From positions 62,001 through 126,000 of the forward strand of contig DDFC01000010.1 of NCBI GenBank assembly GCA_002336895.1: a stretch of 64,000 nucleotides of DNA. Reading direction: 5' to 3'. Below are positions 6,308-15,236 of this stretch, in pieces (within the stretch, counting starts at the first letter, position 1; each line of letters opens with the position of its first letter). The notes beneath the pieces were generated by a model that was given only the letters and a program-made list of their open reading frames with translations, did not search any database and had not been told where the DNA came from. The translations under genes were made by a program, and so were the position numbers. This stretch comes from Verrucomicrobiaceae bacterium UBA1938 (GTDB lineage Bacteria; Verrucomicrobiota; Verrucomicrobiia; Verrucomicrobiales; Verrucomicrobiaceae).

Positions 6308-8014
6308 ATGTTGACAAACCTCTCCCGACGCCCCTCCCGCAATGCTGTTTTGCTGGCAATTACAATCACGGTCGGCTGGTTGCTGCCACAAAGCTCCAAT
6401 GCCCAGTTTGGTGTGTCACCGTCACAGACGAGCAATTTCTTTAATGACCTGCGCTCCCGCTCAGGGCAGCTGAAAAAGGCCGCTCAGGCTTCCACCCGCT
6501 CCGGAGACGTGGTCTATGACTATGAAAAGGGTGCCTACGTCAGCCAGGAAGACCAGGAAGGCTACATGGATCTGCAGAAGCTCCTGCGTTCCGACCGCCA
6601 GATCTCCCAGCCGTCTGTCCGCAGCGGAAGCAACGCTTTTGCCGCCCGTTCCGTGGGTGACTACACCACCTACTCCGGCCAGTATTCCCAGGCCCTGAGC
6701 TACTTCGCGCCCACCTACACCTCCGACCCCTTCCTCAGCGGCAAGCGCAACCTCGTGCTGGGCCCGGTGAATCTCGGTCTTGGTCTTTACCAGGGTTTTG
6801 AATACAACAGCAACATCCGCCGCACTGCGGTGCCGATCTCAGACTTCATCAGCAGCACGCTGCTCAACATCAGCGCCAACTACCGCATCTCACAGTATAA
6901 CGTACTGAGCTTCACTGGCGGCATCGGTATTGACCACTATTTCAACCATCCGGAACTCGCGACCTACGGCAACGGCAACTACCTGCTCAACGTTCTGCCA
7001 GGCACAACGCTCGCCTTCGACATCAAGGCCGGTCCTGTGAACATCACCATCTACGACCGCATGTCTGTGCGTCCAGCACTGAACAACGCCTTTGTCGGTG
7101 CCAACAACAACAACAGCTTTGGCGTCTTCCAGAACGACGGTGGTGTGGCCGCCAACTGGCAGATCAATTCCGCCTGGGCGCTCGCAGCCAACTACACCTA
7201 CACCATTTCCGAGGCGCTGGGCAGCGGCAACGGCCAGTTCAGCCGTTCTATGAACTCCCTTCACCTGTCCCTTACCTACAGCCCCACGGCCACTTGGATT
7301 CTCGGCACGGAAGGCGGCGTCTCCTTCCTGAAGTACAAGCAGCCCACTCTCAATGGCGGCACCCTCTTCAACTGGGGCGCCTTCCTCAGCATGCCGCTGG
7401 GCAAGTCCACCGTGGTCAAGCTCTCCGGTGGTATCCAGGTCTTCGACTTCGATGCTCCCACGGTCTTTGCTCCTGCTGGTCCTGGCGACAATTCCAACCT
7501 GAATGGTTATTACTACAACTTCAGCATCACCAACCAGCTCAATGCCCGCTTCAGTCATACCCTCACTGTTGGGCATGAGTCCTCGATCAACCTGTCCTCG
7601 AACTTCATCACTGCCGACTACATCAACTATGGCATCTCCATGGTGGCTTGGAAGGGTGGCCGTTTCTCCCTCTCAGGCTACTACGAATACGCCAACCCCT
7701 CCCATACCAACGCCGCCTTTGCCGGCACGGGTTACAAGCTGACTCAGTTCGGCTGGGACCTTTACTACACGCATCAGCTTACCTCCAAGCTGCGTGCCGG
7801 TGCTGGTTATCACTTTGGCCGTGCTGATTACATGGGAGTCACCGGACGTGACTCTGACCAGAACGGATTCTCCTTTGACCTGAACTATGCGCTGACCGCC
7901 AAAGCTGGTCTTAACCTCGGTTACCGTTACTTCACCACCAACTACAGGCAGTCCCCCACGGCTGCTGACTCGGTGCAGACACGCGTTATCTTGGGTCTGA
8001 ACTACAATTTCTAA
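6308..8014 (+). CDS. Outer-membrane beta-barrel protein of a polysaccharide export module
   Basis: The 568-residue product has a Sec signal peptide (about 32 residues, ending SSNA). It is followed by a long run of alternating polar/aromatic strands typical of a beta-barrel, such as FSLSGYYEYANPS and AGLNLGYRYFTTNY. It ends in a terminal strand with aromatic C-terminus (VILGLNYNF), the usual signal for outer-membrane insertion. No named family is certain. The next two genes encode Wza-like and Wzc-like proteins, so the barrel probably forms or assists the outer-membrane exit for an exopolysaccharide. ATG 6308 is used because it gives a clean signal peptide; a TTG 14 codons upstream is possible. 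Confidence 0.75.
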   Translation: MLTNLSRRPSRNAVLLAITITVGWLLPQSSNAQFGVSPSQTSNFFNDLRSRSGQLKKAAQASTRSGDVVYDYEKGAYVSQEDQEGYMDLQKLLRSDRQISQPSVRSGSNAFAARSVGDYTTYSGQYSQALSYFAPTYTSDPFLSGKRNLVLGPVNLGLGLYQGFEYNSNIRRTAVPISDFISSTLLNISANYRISQYNVLSFTGGIGIDHYFNHPELATYGNGNYLLNVLPGTTLAFDIKAGPVNITIYDRMSVRPALNNAFVGANNNNSFGVFQNDGGVAANWQINSAWALAANYTYTISEALGSGNGQFSRSMNSLHLSLTYSPTATWILGTEGGVSFLKYKQPTLNGGTLFNWGAFLSMPLGKSTVVKLSGGIQVFDFDAPTVFAPAGPGDNSNLNGYYYNFSITNQLNARFSHTLTVGHESSINLSSNFITADYINYGISMVAWKGGRFSLSGYYEYANPSHTNAAFAGTGYKLTQFGWDLYYTHQLTSKLRAGAGYHFGRADYMGVTGRDSDQNGFSFDLNYALTAKAGLNLGYRYFTTNYRQSPTAADSVQTRVILGLNYNF

Positions 8015-8107
8015 CGAAACGAAGCTGCAAAGGTCTATGCACCTTGACATCAGCCTGCCCGGGGTCAGCTTGGGTGGCTAAAGGTTTCACCGTCGTTCGT
8101 CACCATC

Positions 8108-8827
8108 ATGAAAAAACTATCGCTGTCACTGTTGTTTCTGGCCTCCGTTTTGCCCTGCCTGCAGGCACAGGACGCTGGTTTTAGGATCCCTGCTGACAAC
8201 GGCAGGTCCGCCAGGCAGAATGCTGCGGCCAGCGGCCCTGTCACTGCTGGAGCGGCCGTGCTTTCCTCCATGGATGTGCTGGACAATTCCCAGACCATCG
8301 CCGCCGGGGACACCATCAGCATCCGAGTTTTGGAAGACCGTCGTGACGCCGTTCAATATGTTGTCGCCGTCACCGGGGAAGTGAACGTCCCTTACGTCGG
8401 GCTCGTCACGGCCAAAGGCAGAACCTGCAGAGAGCTCGCCTTTGCGGTCAAGAAGGAGCTGGAAAAAAACTTCTTCCAGCATGCCACCGTCGTGATCGCC
8501 ATCGACAAGCTCAACGAGTATGACGCCAAGAGCATCCGTGAGGTCGAGATCGACTTCTATGTGATGTTTGGCATCGTGGCCAGGCAGGGGAAATACGACC
8601 TGCCGCCCAATGAAGACATCACCATCAGCCAGGCCATCCTTCGTGCCGGTGGTTTCGCCCAGTTTGCCAACAAGGAAAAGGTCAAAGTCATCCGCAAAAC
8701 TCCACAGGGAAACAAAACCATCCTCGTCAATGTTCATGACATCATGCAGATGGGGAACCTCGAAAAAGACATCTATATCCGCAAGGATGACGTCATCATC
8801 GTTGAGGAAAAGACCATCAATTTCTAG
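8108..8827 (+). CDS. Polysaccharide export protein, Wza-like (short)
   Basis: The 239-residue protein has an N-terminal signal peptide (to about LQA, residue 20). A polysaccharide biosynthesis/export domain follows (TIAAGDTISIRVLEDRRDAV then VNVPYVGLVTAKGRT), and then a SLBB-like ligand-binding part (GIVARQGKYDLPPNEDITIS, AILRAGGF). This is the periplasmic part of Wza-type exporters. It is much shorter than Escherichia coli Wza, lacks a clear lipobox and lacks the C-terminal amphipathic helix that forms the outer-membrane pore. The upstream beta-barrel may supply the pore instead (inference). It sits 93 bases after the barrel gene and about 190 bases before the tyrosine-kinase gene, all on one strand. 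Confidence 0.85.
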   Translation: MKKLSLSLLFLASVLPCLQAQDAGFRIPADNGRSARQNAAASGPVTAGAAVLSSMDVLDNSQTIAAGDTISIRVLEDRRDAVQYVVAVTGEVNVPYVGLVTAKGRTCRELAFAVKKELEKNFFQHATVVIAIDKLNEYDAKSIREVEIDFYVMFGIVARQGKYDLPPNEDITISQAILRAGGFAQFANKEKVKVIRKTPQGNKTILVNVHDIMQMGNLEKDIYIRKDDVIIVEEKTINF

Positions 8828-8897
8828 ACCGGCTGAAACTGTTCTGAGTCCCGGTGGCTGGCGGAGGTGAAATTTGAGTCAAAATCGAACAAAGGGG

Positions 8898-8937
8898 CGC
8901 TCAAATAAATCCAATGGCTTAACTTGTATTTTGAGCG
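8898..8937. promoter_or_regulatory. Inverted repeat upstream of the Wzc-like gene
   Basis: CGCTCAAA (8898-8905) and TTTGAGCG (8930-8937) are perfect 8-base inverted arms separated by 24 bases in an AT-rich stretch between the Wza-like and Wzc-like genes. It could be an operator or an mRNA stem controlling the kinase gene. Confidence 0.35.
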
Positions 8938-9019
8938 AATCTGCACGTCCGGGACTTTGACCGGAATGAAGCAGGTGCGCTGCTGGCGTCTGCAAATAAA
9001 TTTTTGGATTCAGAATATC

Positions 9020-11212
9020 ATGGAACAAAACCTCACACTTCCGGGCCAGGCGCAGTCGAGCACTCTGAGCCGCATCCACGAGGCTTCGGCGAAATTCCAG
9101 CGCTACAAAATCCTGCTTCGCCGCCGCTGGTGGTTCCTGCTCCTGACGGCCAGCATTGGCGTGTGTGTGCAGGCTCTGCGCATCACCGGACGTCCCACCG
9201 AGTTTCGCTCCCTGGCCAAGCTCGTGGCCGGCGGCCAGATGGTGATCAATGACAGCATCAGCTGGCGTGAGCAGCAGCAGGACTTCTACGGCACCATCAT
9301 TGAGACCGTGGAAAGTGCTGAAATGAAGCGCCGTGCGCTGGATCGTGTTCGTGCCCTCAACCCGGACGTGAAGGATTCCGATGTGGAAATCCGCGTGGCG
9401 CAGACCAAGGGCTCCGCCATCTTCAACATCCTGGCCACCGGTTCCGAGCCCAAATACACCCGGATCTTTCTGGACGCGCTGCTGGAGGAGTTCATCGGTT
9501 TCCGGCAGAACATTCGTGAACAGGCCCAGGGGAAGGTGCTCCAGCAGTTCCTGTCCGAAGTGGTGGCCAAGCAGAAGGTCATGGAAGACAGCCTCGAGCG
9601 TCTGACCAAGTTCAAAACCGCCAACAACATCCTCACCATCACCAACGGCAACAACCTTGCTGCCCAGTTCCTGGCCAATCTGGAGGCCCAGCGTGATGCC
9701 CAGCGCACGTCGCTCGAAGAGCTCAAACTCGCCATCGCCAACGTTAATGCCGCCATGGAGGCGCGCGAGCGCATGCTCAGCGCAGCAGGGGCATCTGCCA
9801 GTGCCGGTGCTGGTGCCGCCAAGCCCGAAGGAGCCGCTCCCACCACGGTCAAAACCGCCGAGGCCACATCCGGCCGCGGCATGACCATGGCGGAGCAGGA
9901 CTACCTGCGCACCAAGTCTAAAATCACCGAACTTAAAACCAAGCTGGATTCCCTGCTGACCCAGTTCAAGCAGCAGCACCCCATGGTGCAGGATGTCTCT
10001 GAGGAACTCACCGCCCAAAAGGCCCTGCTGACCTCCTATGCCGAGCAGATCCAGCAGGAGATGCACACCCAGATGGCTGACATTCAGCGCCGTGTGCAGG
10101 TCCTGGACGCACAAATTCTCGAAAAGCAGAAGGAAGCGCTGGATCTGGGAAGCAAGATTGCCGAGCACGACAAGCTGGAAAAAGCTGCCGAGGCGGCCAA
10201 ACTGGCTTACGAGAAGCTCTTCGAAAAGGTTGAGGGCATCCAGAGCATCTTCAACACCCAGGGCGACTATGTGGCCATCCAGGAACGTGCCACGCCCGCC
10301 TCTGAAAACGTGGAAGACTGGGTCATGCCCATCGTGGCGGGTCTTGTGGGCGGTGTCGGCCTCGGGGTCGTCATTCTGCTGCTCTTTGACCGTCTCGATG
10401 ACCGCATGAACTCCTACAGCGAGTTCCAGGCGCTCTTCCCTGGAGAGGCCGTGCTGGGCCAGGTGCCGGAGCAGAGAAACCGCGGCGACGTGGCGCTGCT
10501 GCGTCCCAACGACGACCGCCATCTCTATGCCGAGGCGTTCCGCAATGTCCGCTCGTCCATCCTCTTCAAAAACTGGCAGGGCAAGCCGCCAAAGACCATT
10601 CTCATCACCAGTGCTGTGCCGAATGAAGGGAAGACCACCGTCACCTCCAATCTCGCCGTCACCATGGCTCTGGCCGGTGCCCGCGTGCTGCTGGCGGACT
10701 GCGACTTGCGCCGTGGTGGTGTGAGCGAGCTCTTCAAGCTGCCCTCCACCCCCGGCCTCAGCGAGGCTCTGCGCGGCAAGCTGCACTGGCGCGATGCCGT
10801 GCAGGAGACCAGCACACGCAATCTCGACCTGCTGGCCCGCGGCGATGTCTTTGACCAGACCTCTGAAATGCTGCTCTCCAAGACCGCCGAGGAGATGCTC
10901 AAGGAGATGTCCGAGGAATACGACTACGTCATCTTTGACAGCGCCCCGGTGCTTGTCGCTGACGACACGGCCAGCTTTGCGCCAAAGCTCGACACCGTGC
11001 TCTTTGTGGTACGCATGTCCTCCACCATGGCGCGTCTCTCCGGCAAGGCTCTGGACCTGCTCTATGAGCGCCAGGTGAACATCGGTGGAGTCATCCTCAA
11101 CCGCTCCAGCTCCAACCTCAAAGAGTACACTTACTACAACTACGCCAGCTACTACTACGCCCCTGCGAAGAGCAATCCGCAGGCCGCCGAGGCTGCGCCT
11201 GCCAAGTCCTGA
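9020..11212 (+). CDS. Wzc-like polysaccharide co-polymerase with tyrosine autokinase domain
   Basis: The 730-residue inner-membrane protein has a Wzz-type chain-length domain: TM1 at about 36-53, a coiled-coil periplasmic part, and TM2 at about 435-457. A cytoplasmic BY-kinase domain follows. The kinase shows Walker A VPNEGKTT near 533-540, Walker A' VLLADCDLRR near 556-565, and Walker B YDYVIFDSAP near 634-643. The C-terminal tail EYTYYNYASYYYAP (about 701-714) has seven tyrosines, the autophosphorylation cluster of this family. Such proteins set polymer length and drive export with Wza. ATG 9020 is chosen because the segment upstream (TTG 8924) is not membrane- or Wzz-like. It is the last gene of the export module. 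Confidence 0.9.
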   Translation: MEQNLTLPGQAQSSTLSRIHEASAKFQRYKILLRRRWWFLLLTASIGVCVQALRITGRPTEFRSLAKLVAGGQMVINDSISWREQQQDFYGTIIETVESAEMKRRALDRVRALNPDVKDSDVEIRVAQTKGSAIFNILATGSEPKYTRIFLDALLEEFIGFRQNIREQAQGKVLQQFLSEVVAKQKVMEDSLERLTKFKTANNILTITNGNNLAAQFLANLEAQRDAQRTSLEELKLAIANVNAAMEARERMLSAAGASASAGAGAAKPEGAAPTTVKTAEATSGRGMTMAEQDYLRTKSKITELKTKLDSLLTQFKQQHPMVQDVSEELTAQKALLTSYAEQIQQEMHTQMADIQRRVQVLDAQILEKQKEALDLGSKIAEHDKLEKAAEAAKLAYEKLFEKVEGIQSIFNTQGDYVAIQERATPASENVEDWVMPIVAGLVGGVGLGVVILLLFDRLDDRMNSYSEFQALFPGEAVLGQVPEQRNRGDVALLRPNDDRHLYAEAFRNVRSSILFKNWQGKPPKTILITSAVPNEGKTTVTSNLAVTMALAGARVLLADCDLRRGGVSELFKLPSTPGLSEALRGKLHWRDAVQETSTRNLDLLARGDVFDQTSEMLLSKTAEEMLKEMSEEYDYVIFDSAPVLVADDTASFAPKLDTVLFVVRMSSTMARLSGKALDLLYERQVNIGGVILNRSSSNLKEYTYYNYASYYYAPAKSNPQAAEAAPAKS

Positions 11213-11230
11213 TCCTGGCTTGATGTTCAT

Positions 11231-11255
11231 CACGCTGCCACCTGCGGGCAGCGTG
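11231..11255 (+). terminator. Hairpin after the export operon
   Basis: CACGCTGCC (11231-11239) and GGCAGCGTG (11247-11255) make a perfect 9-bp stem with a 7-base loop between the convergent ends of the Wzc-like gene and the LysR gene. No T-run follows, so it may slow or process transcripts rather than stop them. Confidence 0.5.
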
Positions 11256-11263
11256 TATGGCGC

Positions 11264-12151
11264 TTACAGGCAGGCCGCTTGTGAAATCTGAGCGGCAGTC
11301 AGTTTAAGCAGTGCCTCAGCCGCCGGGGAAAGCCGGCCGTTTTTGGGCCAGATCGCAGCTATATGGCGCTGCATCCGCGGCTCGCGAAGAGGAATCGCAC
11401 GGATGGAAGCGGGCAGATTCCCGGCCGCCAGGCGTGGTACGATGGCCAGCCCCAGGCCGGAGGCCACCAGGGCGCGCACCGTTTCGAGTTCACCGCTCTC
11501 ACACACGATGCGCGGTTCAAATCCGGCTTTACGGCAGGATTCCAGCGCAGTGTCACGCGCACGTCCTTTGTAAAAGATGAAGGACTCACCAGCCAGCTGC
11601 TTCAGGGCAGCCTCTTTTTGTTTGGCCAGTGCATGTGTTTTGGCCGTCAGCAGGACAAAGGGCTCGCTGAGCACCGTCTGGCTGCTGAAGGCGGACTTGC
11701 TGGCAGGCAGCTGCAGGAAGCCGATGTCTGCCAGACCGGACTCAACACAGTCGGCCACCCGCTCGGAACTGTCCTCGATCAGTTGCAGCGCCACGCGCTC
11801 ATGCCGTTTGCTGAAGCCGCGGATCACCTCCGGCAGCAGACAGGCGCACACGCTCGGGATGGCGGCGATCACCAGCTTGCCGCCGCGCAGCTGAGCCACA
11901 TCTGAGACCACCGCCTTGGCCGCCTCAGCCTGGCTTAGCAGCGCCTCGGCGCGGGGAAGGAAGGCTTTCCCCGCCGCCGTCAGCTGCGTCTCCTTGCGCC
12001 CTCGGATAAAGAGAGGTGTGCCCAGCTCGGCCTCCAGGTTTTTCATCTGCTGGCTCAAGGCCGGCTGCGCCATGTGCAGCCGGCCAGCCGCACGGGTGAA
12101 GCTCCGCTGGCGGGCGATCTCCAGGAAGTAGCCGAGTTGGTAGAATTCCAT
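11264..12151 (-). CDS. LysR-family transcriptional regulator
   Basis: The 295-residue protein starts with the LysR winged helix-turn-helix (FYQLGYFLEIARQRSFTRAA, then LHMAQPALSQQMKNLEAELG, then PLFIRGRKETQLTAAG). The effector-binding fold follows (GGKLVIAAIPSVCACLLPEV). Such proteins bind upstream of divergent targets and respond to a small molecule. The divergent gene here encodes a lipoprotein, and the gap contains a perfect palindrome (12181-12203) with a T-N11-A core. The ATG at 12151 gives the standard N-terminus. The effector is unknown. Confidence 0.85.
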   Translation of the reverse strand: MEFYQLGYFLEIARQRSFTRAAGRLHMAQPALSQQMKNLEAELGTPLFIRGRKETQLTAAGKAFLPRAEALLSQAEAAKAVVSDVAQLRGGKLVIAAIPSVCACLLPEVIRGFSKRHERVALQLIEDSSERVADCVESGLADIGFLQLPASKSAFSSQTVLSEPFVLLTAKTHALAKQKEAALKQLAGESFIFYKGRARDTALESCRKAGFEPRIVCESGELETVRALVASGLGLAIVPRLAAGNLPASIRAIPLREPRMQRHIAAIWPKNGRLSPAAEALLKLTAAQISQAACL

Positions 12152-12180
12152 GATGCTGCAGCTAGATTGGAGCATCGCCG

Positions 12181-12203
12181 GTCGTTTCCAAGCGCGAAAC
12201 GAC
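12181..12203. promoter_or_regulatory. Candidate LysR operator palindrome
   Basis: GTCGTTTC (12181-12188) and GAAACGAC (12196-12203) are perfect 8-base arms around 7 bases and contain a T-N11-A core. The site lies between the divergent LysR gene (start 12151) and lipoprotein gene (start 12241), where an autoregulated LysR site is expected. Confidence 0.5.
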
Positions 12204-12240
12204 GTGTTTGGTGCCGCAGGAAACCACCTCCCCCAAGACC

Positions 12241-12936
12241 ATGAGATCCTTGTCTTTAGCGGCTGTGCTTTTCTCTCTCGTGCTCAGCAGCTGTCAGGGG
12301 CCGAAGGTGAAAGTCGTCTTCAATCAACTCAAACCCGGGCAGCTTGAAGGAAAGACAGTCGGTGTGGAGGGGATGGTGATCACAGCCGCCTGCTGGCCTG
12401 GCAGGTATCTGGATGCGCCGGTGCTTTTTGCGGCGGAGAAAGGATTGCAGCGCCGCCTCAAAGGGGCCCGTTTTTGCGTCATCGACGAAGCAGGTTCCGT
12501 CATGCAGGATGCTGGCTCCATCCAGCCTGGCTCAAAGCTGCCGGACTACGTATTCAAAATCATGCTGAGAGAAGACTCTGTCACTCATGGCGTCAGCCGG
12601 TGGAGTGGCGGGATCAATACCAAGAGGATGACCAACCGGCGTGACCCGGGCTTCAATGCCTTTGGTGGCTGGAGGGGATTCACCGGCGACTACAGCTTCC
12701 CGTTTAGAGAGGTGACCAGGCGCACTCTGAAGGCCGAATATACGCTGGCGGACAATCAGACCTGCAAAATCATCTGGCGGGCCGAGGTGGAGACTTCGGA
12801 CACCTACGTGGAGCTGGACGGTTCCGGCTCCACCTACCGCAGAGCCGGGACAGTGGAGCGTGAGGTGCCGCTGCAGCCGCTCTTTGTGGCGATGAACTCA
12901 GCCGCTGTGAAGACCATCCGCCAGTCGCATCCATAG
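12241..12936 (+). CDS. Lipoprotein of unknown function
   Basis: The 231-residue product has a lipoprotein signal peptide with lipobox LSSC at residues 16-19, so it should be attached to the inner or outer membrane facing the periplasm. The rest mixes beta strands and a Gly/Arg/Phe-rich middle (FGGWRGFTGDYSFPF). I do not recognise the family. ATG 12241 gives the signal peptide; a GTG 11 codons upstream adds nothing. The gene is divergent from a LysR regulator that may control it, and its 3' end meets the Sel1-repeat gene 20 bases away. Confidence 0.65.
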   Translation: MRSLSLAAVLFSLVLSSCQGPKVKVVFNQLKPGQLEGKTVGVEGMVITAACWPGRYLDAPVLFAAEKGLQRRLKGARFCVIDEAGSVMQDAGSIQPGSKLPDYVFKIMLREDSVTHGVSRWSGGINTKRMTNRRDPGFNAFGGWRGFTGDYSFPFREVTRRTLKAEYTLADNQTCKIIWRAEVETSDTYVELDGSGSTYRRAGTVEREVPLQPLFVAMNSAAVKTIRQSHP

Positions 12937-12956
12937 GCTACTACGCCGCCGGCTCG

Positions 12957-15032
12957 TCATCGGTGTGCTGCCTGGAATTTCTTCACACGAAACTCCACGG
13001 CGGAGACTTCGGTGGCACTAAGCCTGGGCTTGAGTTTTTCCACTTCGCCCTGGGCCGGGCCGTCTCCGTGGCTGGCGGAGAGCTGCAGCCACTGCAGGGC
13101 CTCCACGGGGTCTTTGACCACACCTTCCCCCTGCAGGTAGCTCATGCCCAGGCGGTACTGCGCTCCGGCGTGATCCTGGGCGGCCGCTTTCTGAAACAGC
13201 TCGGCGGCTTTGGCCACGTTTGCGGGTACGCCCACGCCATCATGGTGGCAGGTTCCCAGATTGTACTGGCCCTCCACGTCGTTTTGCTCTGCTGCTTTTA
13301 AATACCACGTTGCAGCAGCAGCGGGATCTTTGGCCATGCCGAGCCCCTGCATGTGCAGGTTGCCCATTTCATTCTGAGCTGCGGCGCTGCCATGTTCAGC
13401 CGCCCTGCGCGTCCATCTGACGGCCGCTTCCACATCTTTCGCCACGCCTTCTCCGAGAAAGTACATCCTTGCCAGCTCAAACTGCGCGTGGGGATTGTCC
13501 TGATCCGCTGCCTTGCGGTACCACCGTGCCGCTGTCGCTGCATCCTGGGGTGTGCCGTCGCCTGCATGGTAGGCTGCGCCCAGGCGGTACTGCGCCGTTG
13601 CATCTCCGCGTTCAGCCGCCTTGCGCAGCCAGATCATGTTTTCTCCAGCAGCGCGCGGGCCCATGGTGGCCGGGCTGCGCCGCATGGTGTCTCCTTTGTC
13701 CGCTGCCGCCAGGTGCCAGCGTCTCGCCTCAGCTGGGCCGTTTGCTCCGCCAGAGCCGGCCTCGGTGGACCTGGAGAACCACCGCTGCGCCTCCACAGGG
13801 TCTCTGCGCACTCCTTCGCCCTGGTAGTAGGCCACAGCCAGGGCGTACTGGGCGTTTGCATTGCCCTGAGCGGCGGCTTTGCGGTACCACTTCACCCCTT
13901 CCACCGGATCCAGCGGCACGCCCCGGCCACGCATGCAGGCATAGGCCAGCGCCACCTGCGCGCTGGGGGCTCCGTTTTCGGCGGCTCTGCGGTACCACCG
14001 CATGCCTTCTTCTTCATTCCGCGTCACGCCTTCACCGGCAAAGTAGGCGCGCCCCAGCTCGATCTGGGCGTACACGTCTCCGCGCTCAGCGGCCCGCAGG
14101 TCCCACTGTGCGGCGGCCACGGGATCTTCCTCAATGCGTTTGCTGCGGTGCATGGCTTTGCGGTGCCAGTAGAGAGCCTCCAGCTCATTCTGCTCCACGC
14201 CCTCGCCTTTGAGATAGGCGTGGGCTACAGCCTCCCTGGCGTCGGAGTCCCCTTGGTCGGCGGCGGTGAAGTACCACTGCAGCGCTTCTGCCACATCCTT
14301 TTCCACGCCGGTGCCGTGCATGTAGGCGTTTCCCAGCTCCACCTGCGCGCGCGGGTCTCCTTTGGCCGCAGCTTCGTGATACCACTTCACCGCAGCTGCG
14401 GCATCTTTGGGCATGCCGATGCCACGGGCGCTGCATCTGCCCAGCTGGTAGAGGGCATCCGCATTTCTTTGTTTGGCGGCCAGTTGAAACCACCGCACAG
14501 CCTCCGCTGCATCCGGTGCCACACCCGTGCCCAGCAGGTAGGCGCGGCCCACGGCATGCTGTGCTCTGGCATACTCCTGGTCGGCGGCTTTGCGCAGCCA
14601 CTGCATGCCCTGAGCCGGGTCCTTGGCCACCCCTTTGCCTTGCAGGCAGGCCGTGCCCAGCGCCAGCTGAGCTGCAGGCAGGCCCTGCTCAGCGGCCAGT
14701 CGAAACCGCCTTGCTGCCTCGGCCAGATCCCGTCGTACTCCGTTGCCCTCGGCGTAGGCCTGGCCGAGTGCGTACTGCGCGGAGGCATCTCCTTCTTCTG
14801 CCAGCTTTCGCAACCTGGAGGGTGGCAGCGGCTCGGCAGGAATCACCTTTGCCGGGGCTGTGGATCGCACATTCGCCGGGTCCAGGTACACCGTGGGGGC
14901 GACGAGGGTTTTGAAAGGGAATGCCTCATCCTGCAATGTGGGCACCTCCTGGCCTGCGGCATGGGGTGCCAGCTGCGCGCAGAGGATCAGGCTCAGCGCT
15001 CCGAGGATTCGCAAAACGTGGGTGGTGTTCAT
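12957..15032 (-). CDS. Secreted Sel1-repeat protein
   Basis: The 691-residue protein has a Sec signal peptide (about 26 residues) and then at least 14 Sel1-like repeats of about 36 residues. Each has the form AQYxLGxxYxxGxGVxxD followed by AxxWYRKAAxxG. Sel1 repeats are alpha-helical solenoids that bind other proteins, often in envelope signalling or secretion. One unit after the ninth is degenerate (residues with GSGGANGPAEARRW and TMRRSPATMG), breaking the array. The C-terminus after about residue 660 is a short basic helical tail. The partner is unknown. It is divergent from the sugar-isomerase operon, with a 204-base gap. Confidence 0.85.
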   Translation of the reverse strand: MNTTHVLRILGALSLILCAQLAPHAAGQEVPTLQDEAFPFKTLVAPTVYLDPANVRSTAPAKVIPAEPLPPSRLRKLAEEGDASAQYALGQAYAEGNGVRRDLAEAARRFRLAAEQGLPAAQLALGTACLQGKGVAKDPAQGMQWLRKAADQEYARAQHAVGRAYLLGTGVAPDAAEAVRWFQLAAKQRNADALYQLGRCSARGIGMPKDAAAAVKWYHEAAAKGDPRAQVELGNAYMHGTGVEKDVAEALQWYFTAADQGDSDAREAVAHAYLKGEGVEQNELEALYWHRKAMHRSKRIEEDPVAAAQWDLRAAERGDVYAQIELGRAYFAGEGVTRNEEEGMRWYRRAAENGAPSAQVALAYACMRGRGVPLDPVEGVKWYRKAAAQGNANAQYALAVAYYQGEGVRRDPVEAQRWFSRSTEAGSGGANGPAEARRWHLAAADKGDTMRRSPATMGPRAAGENMIWLRKAAERGDATAQYRLGAAYHAGDGTPQDAATAARWYRKAADQDNPHAQFELARMYFLGEGVAKDVEAAVRWTRRAAEHGSAAAQNEMGNLHMQGLGMAKDPAAAATWYLKAAEQNDVEGQYNLGTCHHDGVGVPANVAKAAELFQKAAAQDHAGAQYRLGMSYLQGEGVVKDPVEALQWLQLSASHGDGPAQGEVEKLKPRLSATEVSAVEFRVKKFQAAHR

Positions 15033-15236
15033 GGCGAACTCCCGCTGAACGAAGCACTGGAATAACGAATGTCATCTACGAAGATGTACGATGAATGGGT
15101 GTGGCATGAGGTGTTTGCCTATGCTGCTTCAAGAGTGCAAGGGCTCAGGATGCATCCGCAGCCTCATTCATCAGCATTTCCAATCGTGAGGATCGGAAAG
15201 AAATCTTTTCCTGATGCTGCGCTGCCGTGCAGTATC

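Noticed and set aside
8879..11233. Very long open frame on the minus strand opposite the Wzc-like gene
   Set aside because: It is antisense to a clearly conserved tyrosine-kinase gene, has His/Gly/Leu-rich sequence typical of antisense frames in GC-rich DNA, and shows no domain.
13353..15065. 570-residue open frame on the plus strand opposite the Sel1 gene
   Set aside because: It mirrors the Sel1 repeat periodicity and has no independent features; it is an antisense shadow.
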